This document shows positions 21,401 through 33,180 of a DNA stretch of 64,000 nt, piece by piece. Position numbers and translations under genes: made by a program. The stretch lies in NCBI RefSeq assembly GCF_021018805.1, contig NC_086257.1, positions 21,489,193-21,553,192 of the forward strand, read 5' to 3'. Every line of letters begins with the position of its first letter. The stretch's first letter is position 1. The notes under the pieces are model-generated. The model saw nothing but the letters and a program-made list of their open reading frames with translations, made no database searches and was not told the DNA's origin. This DNA comes from Prinia subflava (Eukaryota; Chordata; Aves; Passeriformes; Cisticolidae).

Positions 21401-24400
21401 TTTTTCATAGCTAAATGGGTTTGACAGGCTTTTCAAAATCATGAAAATCTGTTTAACTGAGGAGTAAACATATTCATGCAGATCCAAGGACAGAAAGCTG
21501 AGGATGCATCCTCAAGATGAGCTCCTCTGCACATTCAGACCCTGAAAGTTCCAGAACCCATCAAGCAGCAATAAAGAAGTAAATAATAAAAGTAATAATC
21601 CATAGAGCAAAGTGCTGCATTTCCTCTCTGTAGCAGCCCTGGTGCCCAGCTTGCTGTGCCATGGTAGCCGAGCATGATTTCTGCTAAAGACACACATCTC
21701 TCCCTCCTTAGGTATCACACACCGTGACGTTCTCGCCAAATCATTCTCCCCGAGCATTGCTTAGCAACTCATTTCTGGTTATCTAACTCCAAGCAGCTCA
21801 TCCTAATGACCATGCTGGGTTTTTCTTTTTCTTTTTTATTTTTCCTCCCCTTTTCGGCTCTTCCCATGCTGTTTCTTCTAGTAAGGAACTGCAAGTGGCA
21901 GCAATTTGAGAGTTCTGGGCAGGGAAGGTCACGGTGCCTGCTCTCCTTGCTGTGAGTGGAGACCTGCAGGATGCTCCTGGCAGCCAGCACAGCTTCCCTG
22001 GCCCAAACGGCCCCACTCTCCTTTAAGGCTCTTCCTTTGCACTTCTCCATCTTGAAATATCCAATATTTTTCACCTTTTTAAAAAATTGTTTTAGCATTA
22101 AATGACAAAACATCCCTTGCTGGTGGAATCAAATGTTACAAAATGAGGTTTCTTCTGGCTGACGTCCCCACACTGCCCAAGGTGCTGGAAGAGCTGCCCT
22201 GTAGTGCAGGCAGAAGGTTTTCTACCTTCCACCTCTGAGGAAGGTTTGCATTGTAGGCTTCTACATTTTTCCATTCTATACCAGGCATTAATTAATGTGC
22301 ACAGCAAATTATGCTGGAGAATTGTGTGAGGAGAGACTGTCATCCAACACAGAAGGAAAAGTAGGAGATGTCTGTAATTACATGCATTTATTCCATCAAA
22401 GTGTGCTTCTGGTCAGATCATTAACTGCAAAGCACCACTCGGAGTGCAATCTAATATTTGGAGGAGTCAAACATCTCATGTCTTCTCGTGCCAGATGAAT
22501 ATTTCAGCTCCTGCATCAATCTCTCTTTCACCTTTCTCATCCTCACCGCAGTGACAAGTCCCTTTCTGTGGCTTGTAGCATCTTGCCAGATTCCTCAGGC
22601 AGAAAATTTCCCTTTCTGAGTCACCGTAGGATTTCTCAGGCTGTAGAGCAGCCAAAGCCTCCCCCTGCTTTCCAACTCGCTGTTCAAATTGACAAAATCT
22701 TTGCCCCAGCCTGAGGGCAGAACAGCAGCCCCATAAACCCCCTAAACACTGGGGGATGTCTGCTAAACCCTGTGCTTTGCAAGCTACAGTGATTTTATCT
22801 ACGTGCTGCTGGTCAGAGGTATCTGCAGAGGCCAAGGCAGGCCATGAGGGCTGTGACTCCATCTGGTGATGGATATCTTACTTGGTGGCCTGCAGCTATG
22901 AAGGACAGAGCTGGGGTTCCTCACAGATCAAATCCTGAATTCCAGGATGGATCTAGGGTCCTCTGAATCAGATCATCTCCATCCCGAAGCTCAGAGTTTA
23001 CACACAAACCTCCTGTTAAAATTCTATTTCACTGGGACCAATAGATGAAAACAAATCCTACTTATTTTGGAATGACCCTGCCTAAAACCCACAGGGATGT
23101 GATGGAGGAAGGCTGACTTTCCTGGGCAGGAATGCTGTGGCATCAAGCAAGCAAGGGCCATGCCAGACCTTCCATCCTGCCCAGTCTGAGTGACCTGCTC
23201 CAGCCTCAGCATCCCAGGGGAGCCTGCACTGTGCAATAATGGCTTTTTTAGTGTAAACCAGTGGCACACAGCTGATAAAGCAGGTCTGGGAGATTCCACA
23301 CAGCCCAGAACCACATGACTTGAGTGATGAAAAGCTGGAGATTTCCTTCCTGTGAATGGTCTGGCGTTAAAATCATGGCATAACACGGAAGGGACAGTGA
23401 GGGGATTTGGCAGGACACACTCCAGCCCTGACCTGCAGCATTGTTTAGAGGGGAATGATTCCTAGGCAGGACCTGGGGTCCACTGGCTGTGCAATCCAAA
23501 GCAAGTAACTTGGTTTTCTTGTTTCCAACACACCAGCTTCTTGTATATATCAGAGATATTTTGAAGATGAAGGTAAGAGAAAGGACCCTTGAGGAATATA
23601 AGGAATTTGGTACCCAATTCTCATTAATATTTAAGTATAGCTAACAGCTGGAGAGAACAAAACAGAGGAAAACAGCTAAAATTTATCCCTTTCTCCTTTA
23701 AATAGCATCCTTGCTTGGTTTGGTGGGTTTTTGTTTAGGTTAGCTTTTTTTTTCTTTTGTGCAGGTAGCTTGCAGTGCCCACATCACCCTGGCTGGCAGC
23801 AGAGGGTCACAGCCTTTTCTGGGCCACAGACACCATCCCCTAGAGAAGGAGGCCAAAAGCTGCAGCCATTCAGTGAGTAGCTGCAGTTTGTGGTTGTTTC
23901 AGCTAATAAAATAGTAATCCTCTCAATGACTGGTCCAAAAATAGGTTACAATTTTGGGGAGAGATGAAGAAGCTTTCACACTGCTCCCAGGGTCATTCCC
24001 TGCCCTGCAGCTTCACTCTGCTTTCCAAAATAAGGAGCTTTGCCGTCAATGCATGGCTGCAAAAGCTCGGCTGGAAGGTAATTAGGGCAGGACATAAATA
24101 TGCATGGTGGGCATCGGTCCCCTGCCGCCAGGGGCATCTTGGGACAAAGCATCTTTTTAGTACAAAAATATGACTGCAATCTCTCAGATCTGCAGCTTAA
24201 TGTAATAACTTCTCTCTCAGGCAGAGCACTGGCAGATGTGCAGCAGCTAAATGGATTTTGCAGCCTGAAGCAGCCACCCAAACAGCCAAAGGGGAAATAA
24301 ATTTCCCTCCAGGACAGGGGGGGCTACGGGGGCAGCAGCAGAGCCCAGCCTGGGAGGCTGGAGTGGCTCAAGGAGAACCAGAGATCCCACACCTTCTACG

Positions 24401-24995
24401 TGGGCATCCCTGCCCCTTTCAAGGCCAGAGCTGCATCTCCTTTTCTTCCTCATCTGCTCTCAAGCAGAAAAAAATGTAGTGAAAATGCCTTATCCTGATG
24501 AATTTATTTTAAATTTCTGCAAACTGAGTAAATTCCAGCAGGATGAAGAACATACCCTGAGCATAGAAGATATTTCAGGATCACAGCATTTCCTCTGTGT
24601 GAAGACCCCAAACACAGACCCTGCACTCCCAGCTGTCCCTGAAACCAGGCAGTGAAACACCCAGACCTGTGTTTCACCCTCCAGACTGCCTCAGGCTTGA
24701 GAGGGCTTGGCCAGTTTAAGGTCAGGAAAGGATTTAATTCAAGCAAAAAGTATCTCAGAGAGACTCTGAAAATACTAGCAGCAGCATTATCCAAAAATGT
24801 TATATTCATTAACTGATTAAAGCATACAACAGTGTAATAATTTATTTTAACTGTAAGCTGTAGCACAGTGCCTGGATTGCCAAGTCAATACACCTTTTCC
24901 AGTCTCACAGTCTCCATTTCTACAGTGGACATTGGCATCAGCACAGAACTTAAGACTGATAATGCAGCTCTTAAGAGGCTCCCCATGGACAGCCC
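18446..24995. other. Intergenic, no gene recognised
   Basis: An A-rich low-complexity block with CAAAA units lies at 18733-18780. A pair of AP-1-like half palindromes lies at 20995-21015 (TGAGTCA, then GACTCA on the same strand). Open frames up to about 140 codons (for example - 20577-21002 and - 22476-22862) show no domain. I see no gene, RNA or intact repeat in the remainder. Confidence 0.5.
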
Positions 24996-25135
24996 ATTCC
25001 TGAGAGTGTCCAGGGGCAGGCTGGATGGGGCTCTGAGCAGCCTGGTGCAGTGGAAGATGTCCCTGCCCATGGCAGAGAGCAGAATGAGAAGTTTTTAAGG
25101 TTCCTGCCAACCCAAGCCCTTCTGATTCTATATTC
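24996..25135 (+). mobile_element. CR1 LINE 3'-end fragment
   Basis: Forward CR1: GAGTGTCCAGGGGCAGGCTG, GATGGGGCTCTGAGCAGCCT, GGTGCAGTGGAAGATGTCCC, TGCCCATGGCAGAGAGCAGA and TGCCAACCCAAGCC followed by a TTCTGATTCTAT tail. It is diverged and 5'-truncated. Confidence 0.85.
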
Positions 25136-28100
25136 CACCCCCTCTCAACACTTTCCAGCTTTTGCACTTCAACTGGGGCCCATCAGCACCCCAGAGTTGT
25201 GTGTTTCACTCCTGATGCTCAAAGCAGGCACTTCTCAGTCACACCCCTGGGAAGGGAACCTGGAAGCTGCCAGGGTTCCTACAGACACTGCAATGAGCAG
25301 AGGTGGATGGGGAGGGCAAAGAGCAACATCCCATGGAAAAAAAGCTAAACAAGAGCAGGAGTAGCAACAGCTGCTACCTCACAGTGGGTACAGAATAATG
25401 ACAGATAAAACTACATTTCAATCCAGTGTGGGGCACCAAGTAGAGAAGACACACTTCAGGTGCTGAATAAGAACCTCTTCCATCTCCTTCTCTTGTTTTT
25501 GTCTAATAAAATTGTTTTCTCTGAGCACTGCAGAGGCTACAAGCACAGCCACGCTTCAGTGCAAGACCCTCACCTACCTGGGCACAGAGGGGCTACTTTC
25601 CAGCTGGTTTTTCAGGTCCCCTTGTGAGTCTAATTAAAGCTTTCCATTTTTTTTAATGTGAGAAGCAGAGCTGCTAATTAACTGCTGAAAATTTTACTGA
25701 GGATCCAATATCTGCTGTGCAGCTACCTAAGGGCTCATCAGCTTCCCAGGGTGAGGGAAGCAGCAGCGATACAGAGGGAATGGGAAAAAAATGCAGCAAC
25801 TTTTGTAAACAGTGGTGGATTGGAAACGTCTTAAACTTGAATTCCACAAGAAGCAATAATAATAAAAATATTCACCTATATATAAAAGTTGGATATCTAC
25901 AGCAGAGTGCTAACCCACCAAACATTATCCTCTCTTTGTACCCTTTCCAAATGCACAGGGGTCAATTTCCATTTTTCCTGATTCCCCTGCAACCCTTTTT
26001 TATATAAATTAATAAGGAAAAAAGAAATCAGATGCTAAAAGCACTTTTAGTTCCCTGCTCCTTCAGTGTGTGACAGGTCCTGGCATGGAGGAAGAGAACA
26101 CTTGTTCAGATGAAACTTTATATGATGTGAGAGCCATCCTGTTTGCAAGTAATCCTGAAATCCTGGGACTAGGAGATTTTATTTCTGATTCAAGGGATTA
26201 TTTAGTCAAAAGATCCCTGTGGGAGTTTGGGAAACACCCCCAAAATCCCTGTAGAGCACAAGACAACATGCAATGGCAACTGGTCCTTAAAAATGTGCTG
26301 CATTTATATGATTTTTGTTAATTTGTCATCTTAAGTGGACCTGGCCACCAGGAGAGGATGGGGTCAGGAGGTAGCTAATAGCACACGAAGAGCTATTGCT
26401 TGAGGAGCATTTCAGGGAGAGCTGCAGCCAGGCTAGGGGGTGCTTTTAATTAAGATATAACCTAAAAAGGCTTTTCTTGATGAAATGCCAAAAGCAGAAA
26501 CACTAGAGAATGAAGCAAGTGATTTGGGCGTCTGACCAATGGAAATGATTTAATGAATTGCCCTTAAACCAGCAACAGATCTACTGAGATGTTTTGCAGA
26601 CACCAGCAGAAAGGATGATTGCACTAAAATCCTGGTTTTTCTTTTCCCCTGGCTCTGATGACCCTTCTGGAAATCCCTGTGCAGCCTCTCCTGCAGCTTG
26701 AAGAACCAAAGCTACCAGCAAAGCTCCTTCTCGTCCCTTGGAGAGGAGCCGGGGCTGTGCAGGCTGATCCCTGCTGTCAGGCTGAAGCCTTCCCTTCAGA
26801 AGATGATTCCTGGTGCTCCTTGTGGGTACATCTCACAGGAGCTTTGAATAACAATAATTAGAAGAATCTGACCATGGCTAACAAATAACATCTGCCTGAG
26901 CAGCAACATGATCAATGCACCACAAGTCCAAGAGAAACCCAGATGAGTCCGTGTGGGGACACTTCCTATGGGTCCTCCTCTAGGAGCCCAGGGCTTCAGG
27001 ATGCTCTTCTGAGGGCAAAAAAAGGCTTTTCCTACTCGTGGTTTAGCTGGAGGGATTAAGCACTGTTCAGCTAGGCTTGTTGTTACATGTTGTTTGTGCT
27101 TTGCCCACTAAGTGGAGCTGGGGACTCTCCCATCCCATCCCTCCCCTCCCGGGGTGGTGGCAGTGGGTTCTTTCCCTCCCCGGACCAAGGGACAGGTGAT
27201 CTGCTGGCAGTGTGACTGCAGCTCCCACAGACAGACCGCTGGTGATGCCACATCACTCGAGTTTGAGGTCTTTAGCCCTGTTCCTACGGAGAGGTTGAGT
27301 TTTTGAACCCAGCTGATGAAGCCTTGTGCAGGACAGGAACATCCTCACCTTCAGAAGGTGAGGGGTGAGAGAACTTCCTCCTCCAACACTTTCCTGATTG
27401 AGCTTTTATCTCAAATTCCACTAATTCACCTCTCAAGTATCTATAGGTACTGACAGAAATGTCTATTAACACAGAGGGATTTCAGGAACCTCCTCATAAC
27501 GTGGTCCCCTGCTGTGTTTTTTGCACCTGTTTTATATAAACCACCTAAAAATACCAATAGATGATACAGCAACAAAAACATTCCCATCATCTGCCATGAA
27601 GATCAATTCAACCATTAAAACAAACTATTTGTTTTGCTAGAGACCATCCCACACCTGTAAAATTTATACATTCCCAGCAAAAATTCCCTGGGAATCTGGG
27701 AAAGCAGCTGACGATGGATGAATTCATCCATAGGCCCTCACCTTTCCTACTGCCAAAGATCACATCAGAAATAACCTCAGAGGAAAACAGAGCACGTCTC
27801 TAGGGAAAATAGAGGACATGGAAATAAACCAGGATAAAATTACAGCTTTACAAAACTCATTGCATTACCCTGCAATGGAAGGATAATTAGGAAATTGGTT
27901 TTGTACTAATGATTCATCTCTATCTGGGCAGGAGCTCTGTCAGAACACGACTTTAATATAACCTAATACTGCAGTACAAAACATGGAGTGCAATATTTTT
28001 ATGCCCAGATCCTCCCAGTGTTGCTGCTCTCCCCAAATCACTGTCCCAGACAAGGACATTTGGAGACCACCTGCACAACCCAAACAGCAGCTGATTGTCC

Positions 28101-28840
28101 TCAATGTTCTTGCAATGAGGCAGGTTCAATCTGAAACTGCTGGGCTGTGAGACTATTTTCCATGAACCTGTTTGTGATTTCTGAGAGTCAGTTTATTACT
28201 TTATTAATTAGAATATGATCTTCTACTTGGTAAGGCTGGGTAAAATACATGAGATCACTGAAACTTTATCCTGAGACTGGCCCACGTGGTGCTCCTACCA
28301 GGAAGTCTTAAAAAAAATCTCTAAATGTCACATTCCTAGAATTCAAGATTTTAGGATATGTTCAAGCCTTCCTATTCAAATATAACAATTTTTTCCCTGT
28401 GTTAAAGGAAATAATTCCATTCAAATTATGTCAGCACAGTGTCAGTGTTGACTGAAATGATCATAACTTGCAAAAATAGTGTATATATAAAAAGCAGCAT
28501 ATATATTAAGGTTGCCTCTACAAGGGTTTTTCTTTGCAGTCAAAAAATATTTGCCTGACAAAAATTTACAATTTCTCATGGAAGCATTATCCATGGAAAC
28601 CACACCACTGATACACAATGAGACACAAATGTCACCCAGCACTGCACAATAACCTGGGGATGAGGAACAGATTGATGTAAAGTTCTTCAGTTTGTGAAAC
28701 AAAGTCCACAAGTTTTTCAGTGCTCACCCTACATTTATGTGGCAAACAATGAGTTCTCTTTAGTGTGTAATTAATTAATAAATATAGAAGTATTTAATGA
28801 ATGGTAGATTTAATCTTTCCCCTTTTTCTTTGCCAGAAGA

Positions 28841-28883
28841 AGACTTTAGAGTAATTCAATCCCAGACTTTAGAGTAATTCAAT
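28841..28883. repeat. 20-bp direct duplication, period 23
   Basis: AGACTTTAGAGTAATTCAAT occurs at 28841-28860 and again, identically, at 28864-28883, separated by CCC. The identity suggests a fairly recent slippage duplication in otherwise unique sequence. Confidence 0.9.
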
Positions 28884-29807
28884 ATCTCTTCCAAATTTAT
28901 AATGGGAGCTCCTTTCTCAACAGTGGCCTCGAGGCACAAGAATATACTGAATTTTATGTACTTACATAAAGTAAAATGAGAAATATCCTATTAGTCAATT
29001 CCTTTTAATCTAAGAAAAGAGAAAAGGATTTCGTAGCATGAAAAATTTTCTAATATATTGAACCATATTGCCATTATTGCTTTATTGCCTGCTATCACAG
29101 GGCTCTTATCAGCACATCCTCCTGGTAAATGAATAAACCTTTCCCAACAGAGCTCTGGCACAAAAGCTAACCGTGGATGGAGACAGAGGATGCCTGTCCT
29201 GCCCCTGAGGGACCCACCAGCAGGAACTCACCCATGTGGGCAGCACTGCTGTCCTTGGAGGCTTTGCACAAGGCAGAGATTTGGTGATTTAAGGATGAAC
29301 AGGACCATGTCCAACTCCCAGACCCTTCCCCTGCCCACAGCAGCCAAACCCACGGCAGGAGCTGGTGCCACACCAGTCAGTGCTGGGGCAGACAGAGAGG
29401 ACCCCCAGGGATGCTGCAGAGAAGCACCAGCAATTTCCTGGGTAGAATTTGCCTTTGAGGGATTATTTCAGTGAGTGTCTCGCTCCAGAGAGGACTTCAC
29501 ACATTACTGAGCTAAAACACTTAATAAACACTGGTTAGAGTGTCACAGTATGCAAATGCACTGCCAGTGGGGGCGGGCTGTATTTTGGTGAATATATGTG
29601 AGAAAGAAACATTTGCTGACCCTTCCAGGATGCCTGAATGGGATCCTCCCAGTTACATCTCTGCCTCTTTCACTTACACATATAAAACCAAAGCACAGGT
29701 CTAAACTCTCACTGTGAAGCCAGTTCTGTGCCAAGTGACTGGAAAATCACTTCACTGCATCAGTTTCCTAATTATTTACAGGCAGACTACCTTTCCTGTT
29801 AGATAGG

Positions 29808-29821
29808 GTTCCCATAGCAAC
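29808..29821. promoter_or_regulatory. RFX-type X-box motif
   Basis: GTTCCCATAGCAAC is close to the palindromic RFX X-box (GTTNCCATGGCAAC) with both GTT and AAC ends intact. It is isolated, with no promoter nearby; function is unknown. Confidence 0.4.
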
Positions 29822-31694
29822 ATTACTTTTATCACATAAGAGGATTTACCAGATTAAAACAGACGCCTTCAGGTAATTAAAATACATGAAATTTCTTTGT
29901 TATTTACATTTCTGCCAGTGAAGAACCACAATACTCAATTCAAACCAGGATCTTTGCGACCGAACAAACAAGAAATAAAGCTGTCAGTGTTTGTCTAGTA
30001 CAAAATGGGGACATGCCAGCTGCAGGAGGCATTGCACACAAAAAGCCTTCCAGTCTGGAGCATGCCATGCCGAGAAGAGCAGGCTGTGCAACCTGGTATT
30101 TGCATTTGGAGACAGTGCCAGAAGGGTGGGATGAATGGCCTGGTTTATTTTCTGGAGAGCCAGTTTTCAAGAGAAGACATAATGCTTTGGATGTGTAAGA
30201 GCTTTAACCCTGGTGGCCTGGGCTGAATGGTGGTGAGGGGTGGATTTGAAGGTGTCACCTGTTTCCCAGGTGATTTCAGCTGGACATGGAGTTTGCCACC
30301 TCTGCCTTGCAAGGTGTCAGAGCTCCAGAGACTCTGCAAAACTCATTCTTCCCAAAGCTGCAAAATTTGAGCTCCAGATACAAGAGCTCAAGGATCAAAA
30401 CCAATGCATCTCATAATTTTCATCTTTCTCCAAAGGATTTGCATTTGTGGTTTTGCCAAAGGGAAAACCCTTTAGCACTTCCAGAGGCTCTATCCCATCT
30501 TTACACTGTGATGCTCCTAGATGCCCCAGCCTGTCACAGGTGAAGGCAGAGACAGGGTTCAATGTCTCCTGTAAGGTGATGGGTTTGGAGCAGCTCTGGG
30601 AGCTCTACCACTAGAGCTGGAATAAAAAAAGAAAATATATGAGGAAGCCAGATCTGGGAAAAAAGTAGCCTTTCTTTGGGAGATGAAGGACATTTTGCAC
30701 AGAGGAGTTGCATCTGCTGATGCTGTGTCCATCAGGTAAATAGTGGGAGGTTGGAAGCAAGTGTTTGTCCCTGTGCTGAGGAACAGAGATCCAGCCAGTG
30801 AAAGAACTTTGGTTAGAGGGCTGAAAGAAGCTGCACATCAGCAACCCCCTCCACATCAGCACAGTGAAGACAGGTCACCCAGAAAGCTGAATCTCAAGCT
30901 GCTTCCCTGTGAAACTCCATCCCACACCACAGTATATTCCCATGGCTTCCAGATAACTGAACTGCAGAAACTCCCTCTCGAATTAAATCTGTCATCAGTG
31001 TATTTTAAGATCTTTGTTTCTAATTAATGTACAATTTGAGTGACTGCTGTAGAAAGTTTTCTTGTTTGAAAGTATTGGGAGTATTAAATTCAATGTTGTT
31101 CTTCACTGTGTGGTGAACTACACCACTTATTTACTCCACAGCTGAAGTCTGGAGGAGTGAGGACTTAAATCACTCCGTGTAGGAGGCAACTTCAGCTTTA
31201 ACAGCAGAGGCAGTTCAGACTTCCAGCCTTCTTCATGCCTACTTTGAGAGTTTCAGCAGGAGTTTAGTGGTGTTGTCTAACCCTTGGCAAACCCTCGACT
31301 CCTCCTAGCAGCCACCTCTGCACAGACCAGAGGTGGATGAAAGAAAAAAGTCATTTAAATGCAGGCAAGGGTGTCCTCATCGTTTTCTCTGAGTCTCATA
31401 ACAGTTTCTCATGGGGATGATCAGAGCAGCTCACCCTCTCAGAAGTGAGATTTGCAGTCCCCACAATCCACACAGACCCACCATAATGAGTCACATTTCA
31501 AGCTTCTTTGGCAGACATTATAACTAGGAGCTTTTCTCTTGAGGTACAAAAGAAGAGCTAAGTTCCATTATTTGGTGTTAGACGCTGTGTCCAGCCTTGC
31601 ATGACATGGAACTGCAATTAAAACCTGACTGCTCTGATGACAGACATGGGTGAGTAACTTTTAGCTGGAACTACACCAGGCCTTGGAGGTTCAG

Positions 31695-31729
31695 TTTAGC
31701 CCCTGGAAATCCACTTTAGCCCCTGGAAA
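31695..31729. repeat. 15-bp direct duplication, period 20
   Basis: TTTAGCCCCTGGAAA occurs at 31695-31709 and 31715-31729, with partial similarity in the flanks (CAG and CAC before each copy). Confidence 0.85.
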
Positions 31730-33107
31730 GCCAATCTAAGCTGTCTCAGATATTTCCATTGCAAATGGCTCATGAAGCCCATATGTGACATTGTTGTGGC
31801 CTTGCAGTGTTCTTTTAATTGTCCTGGCATATCTTCAAGAAAGATATGGCATATCTTCAGAAATTTGTTTTCAGGAAGATGAAACGGAAATAAATTTTAA
31901 TGAAAAATGAGTAAAGAAGTGATTATACAGAAGGAAATTGAACCAATACTGATATGTCTGGCAAGTCTCCTCCACCCTTTGCATAATCTTGTTAACTCTT
32001 GATTAAGAAAAGCACAAAGAACTGGAAGACAGCACAGTGCCCATAAAGCAAAGCTGTAAGCCCAGCCAACACCCTTCATTCATCTGGGAAAAATGTTGAT
32101 CTGAGGTTATTTGGAGCAGATTTAGGTGTTGCCATGGAGTTTCAATGATGCTGACACTGCAGAGTAGCCCAGTGGGCTGCTCAGCTACTCCTTGCAAGGG
32201 CCTTGGGTTTGCAGAGTGAACTCTTTGTGGTGAATCACCTGTTCCTGAGTGCTGCAGACGAAATCCAGCACCAAAGCAAATGGCTCATGTGGAAAGATGA
32301 CAGCCCACAGGCTCAGATGACCACCTGAACATTTCTAAATGAACAGAAAGGGATATGATGTTGCATTTGGAGGATGATGAGGATGTTCAGTTCCTCATTG
32401 CTGTAAGACCTGTGGCTCATCCATAAATCTGAGCAGGCTCTAACAAATTTTCTCTCTTACAGCAGTGTTACACAAATGCCCAGCAGCTCCAACCAGTAGA
32501 TATGACAAAAATGACATATTCCTGCAGTCTTTGGGTGCAGGATGTTTACAGACCCACTCACAGAAGTGTTGGTCTCTGCTCTGGATGGTAAATTAATCAG
32601 CCTCTGAGCTCTGAATCTTTTCTAGCTGTCCCTAAAGCATTCATCTACTTGAGGGCTCAGTCTTACCAATCTTTACAACACAAACATTACCTGCCTGGAC
32701 TTATTTGGATTAAAATTGCAAACCACTTATTTTCTAGACATTAAATTTTAGTATAAAGTTTCAAACCCCATTGTGAGAGCTCTCCATTCCCTGCTGCAGC
32801 CAAGCAGCAGCCACTAATGCTGCTGGCACACACTCTTGCCAGGCTACACCTGATCATTGCCCACTGAGCCCTGGCACAGATACAAAAGCAGGAATTAACA
32901 GGGCTGTATCACAAGTATGATCAGCTGGGAACTTACTGAGAGCAGCAGCTGTAAAATGTGCCATTGTCAGAGAGTCTGGAAGGGCAGGTGCTGTACTCTG
33001 GTGGTCCTTCAGCAGTGCTTCACCACTGCCTGGGTGGTCTTTGGACTTCAGTCCAGTTTGCCCCAAGGGTTGCTCCCAGCCCTCTCTGCTTGGACACAGA
33101 GTGATGT

Positions 33108-33180
33108 CACAGAATCCCCTAGGCTGGAATTCTAGGACCACTGAGTCCAAGCATAAATCTAACCCTGCCCATCCACCAGC
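33108..33180 (-). mobile_element. Degraded CR1-like 3' end
   Basis: CACAGAATCCCCTAGGCTGG, then ACCACTGAGTCCAAGC and TAACCCTGCCCATCCACC follow the order of the reverse-oriented CR1 3' end seen at 4727-4820, but with more changes. Confidence 0.5.

Larger units (their letters stand above)
25136..33107. other. Intergenic, AT-rich, no gene recognised
   Basis: Mostly AT-rich unique sequence, most marked between about 27500 and 29100. Notable small items: a 20-base direct duplication at 28841-28860 and 28864-28883, an RFX-type X-box at 29808-29821, and a 15-base duplication at 31695-31709 and 31715-31729. GGCATATCTTCA also occurs twice, near 31826 and 31848. No coding exon, RNA gene or intact transposon is recognised; all open frames are below about 95 codons. 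Confidence 0.5.
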
